Below are positions 48,472 through 57,875 of a stretch of DNA of 61,971 nt, piece after piece (within the stretch, counting starts at the first letter, position 1; each line of letters starts with the position of its first letter). Both the position numbers and the translations under genes were made by a program. The stretch is from Bacilli bacterium (GTDB taxonomy: Bacteria; Bacillota; Bacilli; Paenibacillales; NBRC-103111). The notes under the pieces were generated by a model that was given only the letters and a program-made list of their open reading frames with translations, was not told the DNA's origin and ran no database searches. The stretch covers positions 1-61,971 of the forward strand of contig JAQBPR010000086.1 in NCBI GenBank assembly GCA_028287395.1. The letters are read 5' to 3'.

Positions 48472-51140
48472 CCTTTCAACTCCACCAATCGCGCAATCAC
48501 TTTATCACGCTTATCTGCATAATCCGCAAGCTTGGCTTTTTCTTCCTCAATGACTTTTTCCGGTGCTTTGGCTACAAAACCATCATTGCCGAGCTTCTTC
48601 TCGATCCGCTCCACTTCACTATGAAGGGTTTGCAGTTCTTTTTCCAGTCGACTTATTTCCTGAGAAATATCAATCAATCCCGCTAACGGTAAATACAATT
48701 CTACCCCGGTTACAATGGCTGTCATCGCTTTTTCCGGCGATTGCAGCTCACGGTTAATTTCCAACAAGGATGTATTGCAAAAACGACGAATATATTCGGC
48801 ATTATTTTGTAAAATATTTAACGTTTCTGCCGTACCAGGCTTTAATAAAAGCTCGATTTTTTTACTCATCGGTACATTTACTTCCGCACGAATATTACGT
48901 ACCGCACGAATCACATCCATCAAATGCTCCATTTCACGCACAGCATCATCGGCAATATGCGCTAAATTAGCTTGTGGCCATGGTGCTAATGTAATAGTAT
49001 CCCCAACGTGAGGCAAATGCTGCCAAATCTCTTCACTGATAAAAGGCATAAAAGGATGCAGCAATCTTTGGGTATGATCCAAGACGTAAGCAAGCACAGA
49101 TTGTGTGCTTCGTTTGGCTTCCACATCGGTACCATATAAGGAAAGTTTACTAAACTCAATATACCAGTCACATAGATCGTCCCAAATAAAATTATATAAT
49201 AAGCGTCCCGTTTCACCGAACTCATAGCTATCCAACAACCGCGTAATCTGTGTCGCTGTATCATTAAGGCGGTGGAGAATCCAGCGGTCCGCAGTCCCTA
49301 ATTTGCCGCTAAGATTAATATCTTGGGCGCTGAAGCCTTCCAGATTCATCAATGCAAACCGCGAAGCATTCCAAATTTTGTTGGCAAAATTACGCGCCTG
49401 CTCCACCTTTTCCGGACGATATCGCAAATCCTGCCCCGGCGAGCTGTTAGTGGAAATCATAAAGCGCATCGCATCCGCGCCATACTGCTCAATCACTTCG
49501 AGCGGATCTACACCATTTCCTTTGGATTTGGACATCTTGCCGCCTTCGGCATCCCGAACCAATCCATGAATCAACACATCGCGAAACGGAATTTGCTCTG
49601 TGAATTCCAAGGCCGTAAAAATCATCCGCGCCACCCAAAAATAAATAATATCGTAGCCCGTAACCAACACATCGGTCGGATAAAACCGCCGCAAATCTTC
49701 TGTTTGTGCTGGCCATCCCAAAGTAGAAAAAGGCCAAAGCGCCGAGCTAAACCACGTATCCAATACGTCGTTATCCTGCTCTAAACGCGCGCTTCCGCAC
49801 TTGCTGCAGTTTGTTGGAGCCTCTTTACTTACATGGATTTCGCTGCATTCCTGGCAAAAATAGGCTGGAATCCGATGTCCCCACCACAATTGTCTGGATA
49901 TGCACCAATCACGCACATTTTCAATCCACTGCAAATAAATTTTTTCAAACCGATCCGGAACAAAATGAACACCTTCACCGTTCCTTTGCGCACGTATCGC
50001 TTGCTCTGCTAACGGCTTCATTTTTACAAACCATTGCGTGGACAAATAAGGTTCAATCACGGCCCCGCTGCGCTCGCTATGCCCTACTTGATGGACGTGA
50101 TCCTCAATTTGCACGAGCACGCCTAATTCTCGCATATCCGCAACAATTTGCTTGCGGCAATCGAAACGATCCAACCCATTATATTTTCCAGCGTTTTCAT
50201 TCATCGTTCCCGTTTCATCCATGACCAATACCTGCGGCAAATCATGACGACGTCCCACTTCAAAATCGTTAGGGTCATGAGCAGGGGTAATTTTCACCGC
50301 TCCGCTGCCAAATTCTTTGTCCACATATTCATCCGCTATAATGGGGATTTCACGGCCGACAATCGGCAGTACAATCAAGCTTCCAATCAAATGTTTATAG
50401 CGCTCATCCTTAGGATGTACAGCTACTGCCGTATCTCCAAGCATCGTTTCTGGTCGTGTCGTCGCTACAGTTATCGACCCGCCGCCATCCTTAAGCGGAT
50501 ATTTCAGGTGATACAAATGTCCCTGCACTTCTTTATATTCAACTTCTATATCCGATAAGGCCGTACGCGCAGCCGGATCCCAGTTAATAATATATTTACC
50601 GCGATAAATCAGCCCTTTTTCATAAAGACGAACGAAAACTTCACGAACGGCGTCATTCAAGCCTTCATCCAGTGTAAAACGTTCTCGGGAATAGTCCAAC
50701 GATAAGCCCATCTTCGCCCACTGCTCGCGAATCGTATTTGCGTATTGCTCCTTCCATTCCCAAACCTTTTCCAGAAACTTTTCACGGCCAAGGTCATAGC
50801 GTGTAATCCCTTCCTCACGCAGCTTTTGCTCAACCCTCGTTTGCGTTGCGATTCCGGCATGATCCGTCCCCGGCAGCCACAATGTATCGAAGCCTTGCAT
50901 TCTTTTTGCACGAATTAAGATATCCTGCAGCGTAAAATCAAGGGCATGACCAATGTGCAGCATCCCGGTTACATTGGGAGGCGGAATAACAATCGTGTAT
51001 GTTTCCGCATCCGGTCTTTTTCCCGCAGCAAAAAAATCCCCCTCAAGCCAAAACTTATACCACTTTTGTTCCGCTTCCTTCGGATCATATGTCGTAGACA
51101 TTGCTTCCGCTTTGATTGTCGTTTCATTGTCTAATGTCAT
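48468..51140 (-). CDS. valS: Valyl-tRNA synthetase
   Basis: Charges tRNA-Val, with an editing domain that clears mis-activated threonine. The 890 residues carry HIGH at 62-65, KMSKS near 535, the CP1 editing insert with [13 protein letters not shown], an anticodon-binding domain, and a C-terminal coiled coil (about 820-885) that grips the tRNA. GGAGGG lies 7 bases before the ATG. It is controlled by the T-box leader upstream and leads the valS-folC-murC operon. Confidence 0.98.
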   Translation of the reverse strand: MTLDNETTIKAEAMSTTYDPKEAEQKWYKFWLEGDFFAAGKRPDAETYTIVIPPPNVTGMLHIGHALDFTLQDILIRAKRMQGFDTLWLPGTDHAGIATQTRVEQKLREEGITRYDLGREKFLEKVWEWKEQYANTIREQWAKMGLSLDYSRERFTLDEGLNDAVREVFVRLYEKGLIYRGKYIINWDPAARTALSDIEVEYKEVQGHLYHLKYPLKDGGGSITVATTRPETMLGDTAVAVHPKDERYKHLIGSLIVLPIVGREIPIIADEYVDKEFGSGAVKITPAHDPNDFEVGRRHDLPQVLVMDETGTMNENAGKYNGLDRFDCRKQIVADMRELGVLVQIEDHVHQVGHSERSGAVIEPYLSTQWFVKMKPLAEQAIRAQRNGEGVHFVPDRFEKIYLQWIENVRDWCISRQLWWGHRIPAYFCQECSEIHVSKEAPTNCSKCGSARLEQDNDVLDTWFSSALWPFSTLGWPAQTEDLRRFYPTDVLVTGYDIIYFWVARMIFTALEFTEQIPFRDVLIHGLVRDAEGGKMSKSKGNGVDPLEVIEQYGADAMRFMISTNSSPGQDLRYRPEKVEQARNFANKIWNASRFALMNLEGFSAQDINLSGKLGTADRWILHRLNDTATQITRLLDSYEFGETGRLLYNFIWDDLCDWYIEFSKLSLYGTDVEAKRSTQSVLAYVLDHTQRLLHPFMPFISEEIWQHLPHVGDTITLAPWPQANLAHIADDAVREMEHLMDVIRAVRNIRAEVNVPMSKKIELLLKPGTAETLNILQNNAEYIRRFCNTSLLEINRELQSPEKAMTAIVTGVELYLPLAGLIDISQEISRLEKELQTLHSEVERIEKKLGNDGFVAKAPEKVIEEEKAKLADYADKRDKVIARLVELKG

Positions 51141-51161
51141 CGTTTAACCCTCCATTTCCAT

Positions 51162-51438
51162 AAAAAAAACCATTCGCCGCAAAGGACGAAAGGTTCAGCT
51201 TCCGTGGTACCACCTTTATTTCGCGTCCTCATACCTGCAGACACGACACTTAAACAGATAACGGCTGCGACCGACAGAGGGACATTGCAAGCCTATTCCG
51301 TCGTATAACGGCTGCTAGCGATTGTTTCTGCAACTCCAGGGCGACTTTCGGCAATTACATCCTGCGGAAGCTTCCAGCTCAATCATTCCGCTCTCTGAAG
51401 GGTTGGCTGCCTACTACTCCCTCTCTACGTTTTATATT
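51162..51438 (-). ncRNA. T-box leader for valS (tRNA-Val sensing)
   Basis: The minus strand carries the T-box sequence AAAGGTGGTACCACGG (core within 51199-51217), which pairs with the uncharged tRNA 3' end, and a following hairpin that ends in eight T (51162-51169), the terminator. The 5' part holds a stem I with AGTAG, GAGAGCGGAATGATTGA and a likely specifier GTC (51345-51343) in GAAAGTCGCCCTGGAG; GUC is a valine codon, which matches the gene. Uncharged tRNA-Val should switch the structure to antitermination. Confidence 0.92.
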
Positions 51439-51440
51439 TT

Positions 51441-51469
51441 ATAATAAACATTTTCACGAGTGTAGTCAA
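51441..51469 (-). promoter_or_regulatory. Sigma-A promoter of the valS T-box operon
   Basis: TTGACT (51469-51464), 17 bases, TATTAT (51446-51441) on the minus strand, directly ahead of the T-box leader. Confidence 0.8.
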
Positions 51470-51552
51470 CATTCCTAGGCGTCTTGTGCATAACAGAGCT
51501 TGTCCATTTCATAAGCTTATTTATACGCTTTTTGTTAGGAGGGGGACATTAG

Positions 51553-51717
51553 ATGCAACGATGGTGGTTAAAAGTAAGATATACAGTGAAAGGCCTGCTT
51601 TTCCCTTTGATTTGCGTGCAGTTTTTGCGAACCTTGTTATTTCCGAATCCGTTTGATGTTTTCATATTATTTTTATTCTTTATATTTTACATTGGTTTTT
51701 TGTTCGATATGTATTGA
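51553..51717 (+). CDS. Small membrane protein, 54 residues
   Basis: A short reading frame starts with ATG eight bases after a strong AGGAGGGGG. It encodes a basic N-terminus (MQRWWLKVRYTVKG) and a strongly hydrophobic stretch in two parts (about 15-30 and 35-53, VFILFLFFIFYIGFLF). I do not recognise the family. The good ribosome binding site, the clear hydropathy and the hairpin after it support a real gene, divergent from valS. Confidence 0.6.
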   Translation: MQRWWLKVRYTVKGLLFPLICVQFLRTLLFPNPFDVFILFLFFIFYIGFLFDMY

Positions 51718-51725
51718 GCAGAACA

Positions 51726-51780
51726 AGCCTAAAGCATCCTATAAATGCTTTAGGCTAATCCAGCATAATCTGTTCTTTTT
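51726..51780. terminator. Hairpin between the small gene and spoVID
   Basis: A perfect 12-bp stem (AGCCTAAAGCAT/ATGCTTTAGGCT, loop of 7). A TGTTCTTTTT 20 bases on can pair with the CAGAACA before the stem, placing a T-run at the base for the plus strand. It lies between two convergent genes. Confidence 0.6.
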
Positions 51781-52762
51781 AAGAAGGAATATAAATCACT
51801 TGACCCTCAGCAATTTGCTGTCCATTCAGCCCATTATACAAAAGAATTTCACGCGGATTGATACTATAGCGCTGAGCAATGCCGTCTATCGTTTCTTCTT
51901 TCTGGACGATACATAATCGCAGCTTTTGAAATTGCCGTTCGTTCCTTTGCTCCCCTAAAAAAAGCTTCTTCCATTCCAACTCGTCTCCCCGAGTTCCTTC
52001 CTTGCTTGTATCCATAGGCTCTCTGTTGTCCGCGAAAGTTGGGCTTGACCATTTGTTCGCTTCATCATGATTCAGTAAATTTTTGATATGTAATACATGC
52101 TCTTGTTCTGAAGGTGGTTTACCAGTGAAGGCAACCTTAACATCTTTTCTATCCTCCACTATATGCGGTGCAATATTCGGTTCAAATAGAATAGCTTCCT
52201 TTGTTATATCGTCTGCAATAAGCGTTTCTTTGTTTTCAATCGTTTCTAACCAAGTGCCATCATCCGCTAGATTTTTATCCCCGATTAAAATATCTTCTTT
52301 CGGTGCAGCAAAAACAGGCTTCACTTGTTCAATTCTGGCTTCCTCTGTTTCATTAACAAAAACAACTTCTTCCTCCTGCCAATCCTCCCTAGCTGTAGAG
52401 ATCACTTCGATACCGTGCAACGATAAAACACCCGTTACATTTAAAGTCCGCGGTGATAGCAGATCTACATCAAAATTCTCGATTTGTACGGCAATATCCT
52501 CCAAACGATGAACACGATTTAACGGCAGCGTTATCTCCACTGGAATCCAATGCTCCAATGTACGAATTTCATCATCCTGCCCACTAAAATATTGCCCCGT
52601 TAACCACAAATTTCCTTTCAGCAAAGCTTGCTCGCCATCTGCCATGATCTGAATATGCGGGATCAATTCAATGGATTCCAACTCTTTCAATTCGGGTAAG
52701 CCTTCCGCCAAATGTACACGCTCGTAAATATCGAATCGTAAACCTGATTGCTGTTCGGCCAC
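51779..52762 (-). CDS. spoVID: SpoVID-type coat encasement protein
   Basis: Mother-cell protein that lets the coat spread around the forespore and binds SafA. The 327 residues have an N-terminal domain (LRFDIYERVHLAEGLPELKELESIELIPHI through IPVEITLPLNRV, about 8-120) like that of SpoVID, an acidic middle, and a C-terminal LysM domain (about 283-326). Start is GTG with AGGAGG 7 bases upstream. It lies in the conserved valS-spoVID-hemL neighbourhood. A sigma-E-like promoter at 52804-52832 fits mother-cell expression. Confidence 0.85.
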   Translation of the reverse strand: MAEQQSGLRFDIYERVHLAEGLPELKELESIELIPHIQIMADGEQALLKGNLWLTGQYFSGQDDEIRTLEHWIPVEITLPLNRVHRLEDIAVQIENFDVDLLSPRTLNVTGVLSLHGIEVISTAREDWQEEEVVFVNETEEARIEQVKPVFAAPKEDILIGDKNLADDGTWLETIENKETLIADDITKEAILFEPNIAPHIVEDRKDVKVAFTGKPPSEQEHVLHIKNLLNHDEANKWSSPTFADNREPMDTSKEGTRGDELEWKKLFLGEQRNERQFQKLRLCIVQKEETIDGIAQRYSINPREILLYNGLNGQQIAEGQVIYIPS

Positions 52763-52803
52763 GCTGAACCCTCCTTTCGTTGTTTGTTTACATTACTCCA
52801 TTC

Positions 52804-52832
52804 AGTATATGGGTAGGAAGAAAAGAGCATGC
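52804..52832 (-). promoter_or_regulatory. Putative sigma-E promoter of spoVID
   Basis: On the minus strand CATATACT (52811-52804) matches the sigma-E -10 pattern CATAYAnT at every position. GCATGCT lies 14 bases upstream and matches the -35 pattern at 5 of 7. It is about 40 bases before the spoVID start. Confidence 0.5.
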
Positions 52833-52845
52833 CAACATTTTTCAA

Positions 52846-52885
52846 CGATACTGTAACGGACAGCTTGCTGCCCGTTACAGTATCG
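52846..52885. repeat. Perfect 14-bp hairpin at the rluA stop
   Basis: CGATACTGTAACGG and CCGTTACAGTATCG are perfect arms with a further CAGC/GCTG pairing in the loop. One arm encodes the last codons and the stop of the pseudouridine synthase. No T-run follows on either strand. It may still act as a terminator or 3'-end stabiliser. Confidence 0.7.
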
Positions 52886-53762
52886 ATAAACGAAGCTCGG
52901 CAAGTAGATTTAATAAGTCATTTGGCCACGGTGCGTGGACGTCCAAAGCATCACCGAAAAAAGGATGAGAAAAAGAAAGAACTTCTCCATGCAGCGCTTG
53001 TCGACTCAGCCGCTTTGTTTTTCCGCCATACACTGCGTCGCCAATCAATGGATGTAGCAAGTGGCTTAGATGCACTCGAATTTGATGTGTACGACCTGTT
53101 TCCAATCGTAAATTTAGTAACGACGCATCGTTGAAAGTCTCTATCACTTCGTAATGAGTCACGGCTGTGTCACCCGTAGAACTAACCCTGCGACGATTGG
53201 GATGATGTCGATCCCGACCAATGGGGGCATCAATCCGTCCTTTGTTAGGCTGAACCAATCCTTCCGCAAATGCAACATATTGACGATGAATCAATTTCAT
53301 CCGCATCTGTTCGTCCAATTGAATTTGCGCAAGCTCATTTTTGGCATATAGCACTGCCCCTGTCGTATGTTCATCGAGCCGATGAATATGCCTGATTTTG
53401 CAGGACTGACCGGTCGTTTGGTAATAGGAAGCTACTATGTTAGCTAACGTCCCCGTTCGGCCTGCTTGTGCAGGATGCACAGCCATACCGGCGGGTTTAT
53501 TAACCACAAGACAAAAGTCGTCCTCAAAAAGCACATCAAGCTCTGCCCATTCTGTTATATAATCGTCAGATTCATATGGAAACAAACGAAGCAGCACACT
53601 TTCCGCTTTCGTTCGAACACCGTTATTTTGCTTTAATTTGTCTATGAGTTTTTGTGGAATAAAATAATTCTTAAGCAGGCACTCTTCCAGGGATTCTGAT
53701 TTTGCACGATGCAAAGGAATCTCCAACCACTCCCCTCTTCTTACAGCGCTATGCTTATCCAT
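52875..53762 (-). CDS. RluA-family pseudouridine synthase
   Basis: Isomerises uridines in rRNA or tRNA. The 295-residue protein has the active-site motif IRHIHRLDEHTTG near 128-140 with the catalytic Asp, NKPAGMAVHP, and the C-terminal GRTHQIRVH. Residues 24-55 resemble a degenerate S4-like RNA-binding part. The ATG at 53762 is chosen because GGGAGG is 7 bases upstream; a longer frame reaches a hydrophobic extension without a site. It is of the RluD/YlyB type but the target base cannot be told. Confidence 0.92.
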   Translation of the reverse strand: MDKHSAVRRGEWLEIPLHRAKSESLEECLLKNYFIPQKLIDKLKQNNGVRTKAESVLLRLFPYESDDYITEWAELDVLFEDDFCLVVNKPAGMAVHPAQAGRTGTLANIVASYYQTTGQSCKIRHIHRLDEHTTGAVLYAKNELAQIQLDEQMRMKLIHRQYVAFAEGLVQPNKGRIDAPIGRDRHHPNRRRVSSTGDTAVTHYEVIETFNDASLLNLRLETGRTHQIRVHLSHLLHPLIGDAVYGGKTKRLSRQALHGEVLSFSHPFFGDALDVHAPWPNDLLNLLAELRLSIL

Positions 53763-53957
53763 CCTTATTCCTCCCTTGGCTAATCTGCTTCTAAAACTTA
53801 ATATGTCCCTACTTAAAGATAGCAAATAGTTGAGGAGAAGGAAATTAAATTGAGCCCACGGATAGAAATTCGTCACAAAAAATTAATATAAGCTTAAGCC
53901 AACTGTGCTAAAATACTAATTATGTTTTTATAAAGTGTTAATTGGGAGAGGAATAAA

Positions 53958-55322
53958 TTGAATACTGCCTTACAAATATGGATTACAAGCACACGTCAAC
54001 TTCGTACATGGAGTTGGCTAAAGAAACTATTACTACTTATTTTTAGCATCGTTTTCATATTTTCCAGCTTTTTGTTTTTAACACCCTTTGGTAAATCACT
54101 TCGTGTTGAAATGGCACAATTGGTCATTGCCACGCAGCATCGGCCTTGGGCTTGGATTTTTGTCGGGGGGCGCGAGCGGGACCAAATGGTTGCGGATTTA
54201 ATAGCACGTAATGAAAAAAGAGGATTAGATCCTCAGAATAAAGGATTAGTAGATGTGACTCGCAAAAATCGCTCAGCAGAGGACTTAATTAAAGTAGAGG
54301 ATATTTCCGGACCGCGTTGGAAAGGAAAAAAGATGTATGTGTATGATCCAACCAGTATACGCGTTGTAGTTCCCTCCAAGCCCAAAGAAGGCGAACGGAT
54401 CTCCTCCATGGTCGAGCGTACAGGTGCTATTGCAGGCGTAAATGGCGGCGGCTTTGATGATCCGGACGGACTTGGAAACGGCTTTGCTGCGATTGGTTTT
54501 ATTATTTCCGGAGGTCAACTGCTTTTTAACGATAATAATGCAGATACTCCACAGCATATGGTTGGCATTGACGATCAAGGGTTTTTATACATTGGAAAAT
54601 ACAGTCTAAATGAATTGAATGCAAAGAAAGTGAAAGAAGCCGTAACCTTTTACCCGCGTATTATAGCGAATAGTGTACCGCTGATTAAAAGCGGCGATGG
54701 AGGTTCAGGTGTCCAGCCGCGTACAGCAATAGGGCAAAAAGCGGATGGCACCATTATTATCATTGTGATAGATGGTCGGCAAACCAGCAGCATAGGCGCC
54801 ACTGAAAAAGAAGTTCAGGATTTATTTATGAAGGAGGACGTTGTAAATGCCGGTTTCCTTGACGGCGGGGCTTCTTCTGAATTAGTGCTCAAAGGACAAG
54901 GTGTGGTAACCAAACCTTCCAGTCGATTTGGCGAACGTCGACTCCCCTCTGGTTTTCTTATTTTTGATCATCCAGATGATTATGTCCCCGATCGCGTTTG
55001 GGATGGAATTACGAAGATTGATCCGGGCGGAGCTTACGATAACCCGGCATTTTTGAAAGAATTGGCTGACAAGCGAGCAAGAGGCGAGCTAACTCCAACG
55101 ACGAAGCAAGGCGAAGAACCATCGCCTAAAGCATCTTCATCCACAGTCAAAAAACAGACACCTGCGCCAAGCGGAAGTAAAAATGATCCATCGTCGAAAC
55201 CAGTTGTATCAGCAAAGCCTAACACAAGCAATTCGCCTGCACCTACATCGACTAAAGCACCAACAATATCATCGACGCCTTCACCTGAACCATCAACGGA
55301 TGTTACTGTTAAAGTGAATTAA
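53958..55322 (+). CDS. Phosphodiester glycosidase (NAGPA-like) family protein
   Basis: Predicted exported enzyme anchored by one N-terminal membrane helix (about 23-45). The middle (about 125-345) is a NAGPA domain, with GAIAGVNGGGFDDPDG, QPRTAIGQ, VIDGRQ and LDGGASSELV, the family pattern for cleaving N-acetylglucosamine or related sugar from a phosphodiester. The last 80 residues are a Pro/Ser/Thr-rich tail (KQTPAPSGSK..., TSTKAPTISSTPSPEPS) that probably spans the wall. Start is TTG after GGGAGAGG. It stands alone with a strong terminator; substrate unknown, teichoic acid is one possibility. Confidence 0.82.
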   Translation: MNTALQIWITSTRQLRTWSWLKKLLLLIFSIVFIFSSFLFLTPFGKSLRVEMAQLVIATQHRPWAWIFVGGRERDQMVADLIARNEKRGLDPQNKGLVDVTRKNRSAEDLIKVEDISGPRWKGKKMYVYDPTSIRVVVPSKPKEGERISSMVERTGAIAGVNGGGFDDPDGLGNGFAAIGFIISGGQLLFNDNNADTPQHMVGIDDQGFLYIGKYSLNELNAKKVKEAVTFYPRIIANSVPLIKSGDGGSGVQPRTAIGQKADGTIIIIVIDGRQTSSIGATEKEVQDLFMKEDVVNAGFLDGGASSELVLKGQGVVTKPSSRFGERRLPSGFLIFDHPDDYVPDRVWDGITKIDPGGAYDNPAFLKELADKRARGELTPTTKQGEEPSPKASSSTVKKQTPAPSGSKNDPSSKPVVSAKPNTSNSPAPTSTKAPTISSTPSPEPSTDVTVKVN

Positions 55323-55335
55323 TTTTTATCACATT

Positions 55336-55388
55336 AAAAAGATCGCACTCTCTTAGGCTGCATTCGCCAAGTGAATTGCGATCTTTTT
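55336..55388 (+). terminator. Terminator after the glycosidase gene
   Basis: AAAAAGATCGCA and TGCGATCTTTTT form a perfect 12-bp stem with a 29-base loop, ending in a T-run, 14 bases past the stop. Confidence 0.85.
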
Positions 55389-55789
55389 CAATTGTTCCTT
55401 TTAGAATGGGTTGCATTCCATTCTCCATACCTACAATCCTGAAAAAGCTGCTTCGGCATCAAATCATGTATATCGAATCTTATTCGATATGCAGTGCATT
55501 AATTTCACTAATGGATGTGTAAACTGCACAATAGGCGCTGATTAAGGAAAATTTGGCTATAATATCGTAAAAATTTCGATAATACAGAATATTTTACTTT
55601 AATTATATCAATCTCAAGGTTTTATAGCTGAATTATGGAAAAGCAGGCTGAGAATAGCGAAATTCTTTCCATATCTCAGCGAGATGGACAGAAATTTTCA
55701 AATATCTTGGATGCTAGTTGCGACAACAAGGAAGTTAAGGGTGCCAGCTTAGTCGCCCCTTTACTATATTGTGCAAAATTAACCGAGCC
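55389..55789. other. 400-base region without a convincing gene
   Basis: AT-rich stretch between the glycosidase terminator and the hemL stop. It contains a perfect 9-bp inverted repeat (ATATCGAAT/ATTCGATAT, 55470-55490), a TATAAT near 55556, an imperfect GTAAAA...TTTTAC repeat, and a plus-strand frame from 55635 that reads AENSEILSISQRDGQKFS...ASLVAPLLYCAKLTE but has no ribosome binding site and runs into hemL antisense. No clear terminator for hemL was seen. It may be a repeat unit or a small RNA; nothing can be named. Confidence 0.5.
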
Positions 55790-57088
55790 TTATAATCGTT
55801 TTAAAGCTTCCCGATGCACGGCAATAGTCTCTTCAATATCTTCATCCGAATGCGCAGCCGAAACGAACATCCCTTCAAATTGTGAAGGGGCAACGCAAAC
55901 ACCTAAATCAAGTAAGCTTGCAAAATAACGATTAAACCGGCTCAAATCGGCTGTTTTGGCAATCTCATAATTGGTTACCTTATGCTCTGTAAAAAATGGG
56001 CAGATCATCGAACCTACTCGATTGATCGTGGAAGCAATCCCGCTTTCCATTGCATTTGCGGTGAAGCCTTCGGCTAATCTGGCCGATTTACGTTCAAGCT
56101 CGGCATATACTTGGGGCTGCATTAAGCTAAGCGTCGCAAAGCCAGCAGCCATAGCTAATGGGTTTCCCGATAAAGTGCCCGCTTGATATATCGGACCGCT
56201 TGGTGCGATCAGCTCCATAATATCGCGTCTTCCGCCATAAGCGCCGACAGGAAGTCCGCCGCCGATAACCTTTCCTAAACAGGTTAGATCGGGTTGAATC
56301 CCATACAATCCCTGCGCACAAGCATAATCAACGCGAAATCCAGTCATCACCTCATCAAAAATCAACAAGCTGCCATATTCTTGCGTAATTTCACGCAATC
56401 CCTGCAAGAATCCCTCGCTAGGAGGAACTACGCCCATATTCCCAGCAACAGGCTCGACAATTATTGCAGCAATTTCTTCACCATAATGAGTAAAAGCCAG
56501 CCGAACGGACTCAAGATTATTATAAGGGACCGTAATTGTTAGCGCCGCGACACTTTCCGGCACACCAGGACTATCAGGCAATCCTAGTGTCGCAACACCT
56601 GATCCCGCTTTGATTAACAACGAATCCGCATGTCCGTGATAACAGCCCTCAAACTTTAATATTTTATTTCTTCCGGTATAGCCTCTCGCCAAACGCAAGG
56701 CACTCATCGTCGCCTCCGTGCCGCTGTTTACCATACGAACCATTTCAATGGATGGCACACGATCACAAACAAGCCGCGCCATTCGTGTTTCTAATTCAGT
56801 CGGAGCGCCAAAGCTTGTCCCGTTCACTGCGGTTTCTAGAATCGCTTCCAGCACTTTAGGATGAGCATGACCTACAATCAACGGACCCCATGAACCGATG
56901 TAGTCTATAAAAGAATTGCCATCGATATCAAAAATCCGCGAGCCCGCCCCTTTTTCGACAAAAATCGGTGTGAGACCTACGGATTTAAAAGCACGAACCG
57001 GGCTATTGACGCCTCCGGGGATATATTTTTTAGCCTCGTCGAACGCTGACTTTGATTTTTCATCCAACCGCAACGAATTACGTTTCAT
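55790..57088 (-). CDS. hemL: Glutamate-1-semialdehyde 2,1-aminomutase
   Basis: Makes 5-aminolevulinate from glutamate-1-semialdehyde in the C5 haem route. The 432-residue PLP enzyme has [11 protein letters not shown] at 24-34, [10 protein letters not shown] near 121-130, and the Schiff-base lysine K273 in CLGKVIGGG. It stands apart from hemAXCDB, and is divergent from a Crp/Fnr regulator; hemY-hemH-hemE lie just beyond. Confidence 0.96.
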   Translation of the reverse strand: MKRNSLRLDEKSKSAFDEAKKYIPGGVNSPVRAFKSVGLTPIFVEKGAGSRIFDIDGNSFIDYIGSWGPLIVGHAHPKVLEAILETAVNGTSFGAPTELETRMARLVCDRVPSIEMVRMVNSGTEATMSALRLARGYTGRNKILKFEGCYHGHADSLLIKAGSGVATLGLPDSPGVPESVAALTITVPYNNLESVRLAFTHYGEEIAAIIVEPVAGNMGVVPPSEGFLQGLREITQEYGSLLIFDEVMTGFRVDYACAQGLYGIQPDLTCLGKVIGGGLPVGAYGGRRDIMELIAPSGPIYQAGTLSGNPLAMAAGFATLSLMQPQVYAELERKSARLAEGFTANAMESGIASTINRVGSMICPFFTEHKVTNYEIAKTADLSRFNRYFASLLDLGVCVAPSQFEGMFVSAAHSDEDIEETIAVHREALKRL

Positions 57089-57204
57089 TTTCTACACACC
57101 TATCTTCTTTTTTATCGTAAGTATGGTAAACTGTTTGTATATATTTTAAATCAATGCATTCATATAGCATTTGAAAGCTATCGAGAAAAAGGAGACCATT
57201 ACTG

Positions 57205-57864
57205 ATGATTCAAACTTTTTTAAAACAAGTTCAATTATTTTCGCAATTGAACGATGAGCAATTAGAAACGATTGCCAATGCTTGCTCAAGAAAATCATTC
57301 AGACCATCAACCGTTTTATTTCAACAAAACGAGCCGGGCAACACCTTTTATATCGTTTTCTCCGGTTCTGTCAAAATTTATACAAGTCATAACGGTGAAG
57401 AAAAAGTATTATCGATGTTTAAAAGCGGGGACAGCTTCGGCGAATTATCGCTCATTGATGGCAAGCCACGCTCCACCTCAGCTCAAACGCTTGAAGAATG
57501 CACATTAATTTCCTTGTCCGCCAGCAGCTTCTTTGAAATTTTGAAATCCAACTTTGAAATTAATCTTTGCATTATGCGTGAGCTTTGTCAACGACTTCGC
57601 GATACGAATCAGCATGTTAATGATCTTACCTTCCTTGATGCACGAACGCGGATTTTGAAGAATATTATCCAATTGGCTAACAAGCATGGCATACGTGAAG
57701 GCAATTTGATTAAAATACGGATTGCGCTTAACTATGATGAGCTTTCCCAAATGTCCAATGTCCAAAAACCCATTTTAATGCAGGTATTAAGAGATTTACA
57801 GGAAAAACAAATTTTAATGCCCAACGGCAATGATTTGAACCTTGATCTTACAAAATTAAGATAA
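57205..57864 (+). CDS. Crp/Fnr-family transcription regulator
   Basis: The 219-residue protein has a cyclic-nucleotide-binding-type beta roll (about 10-120, with GDSFGELSLIDGKPRSTSAQ), a dimer helix (about 122-150) and a C-terminal winged helix (about 165-215, LNYDELSQMSNVQKPILMQVLRDLQEK). GELSLIDGKPRS resembles the cAMP-phosphate site RS, but the ligand is unknown in Firmicutes. It lacks the four-Cys FNR cluster. AAGGAG precedes the ATG. It is transcribed away from hemL across 116 bases and runs toward hemY, so it could regulate haem genes; this is inference. Confidence 0.85.
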   Translation: MIQTFLKQVQLFSQLNDEQLETIANACSRKSFRPSTVLFQQNEPGNTFYIVFSGSVKIYTSHNGEEKVLSMFKSGDSFGELSLIDGKPRSTSAQTLEECTLISLSASSFFEILKSNFEINLCIMRELCQRLRDTNQHVNDLTFLDARTRILKNIIQLANKHGIREGNLIKIRIALNYDELSQMSNVQKPILMQVLRDLQEKQILMPNGNDLNLDLTKLR

Positions 57865-57875
57865 TTAATCCACCT

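Noticed and set aside
52829..53134. Plus-strand frame of 101 codons antisense to the pseudouridine synthase
   Set aside because: It lies opposite conserved RluA motifs and begins within the hairpin region without a ribosome binding site.
55635..55928. 97-codon plus-strand frame beginning before the hemL stop
   Set aside because: No ribosome binding site, and its second half is antisense to well-conserved hemL codons. The region is reported as unexplained instead.
57163..57180. ATAGC(N8)GCTAT in the hemL-regulator intergenic region as a Crp site
   Set aside because: It does not resemble TGTGA(N6)TCACA; mentioned only as a possible site of unknown kind.
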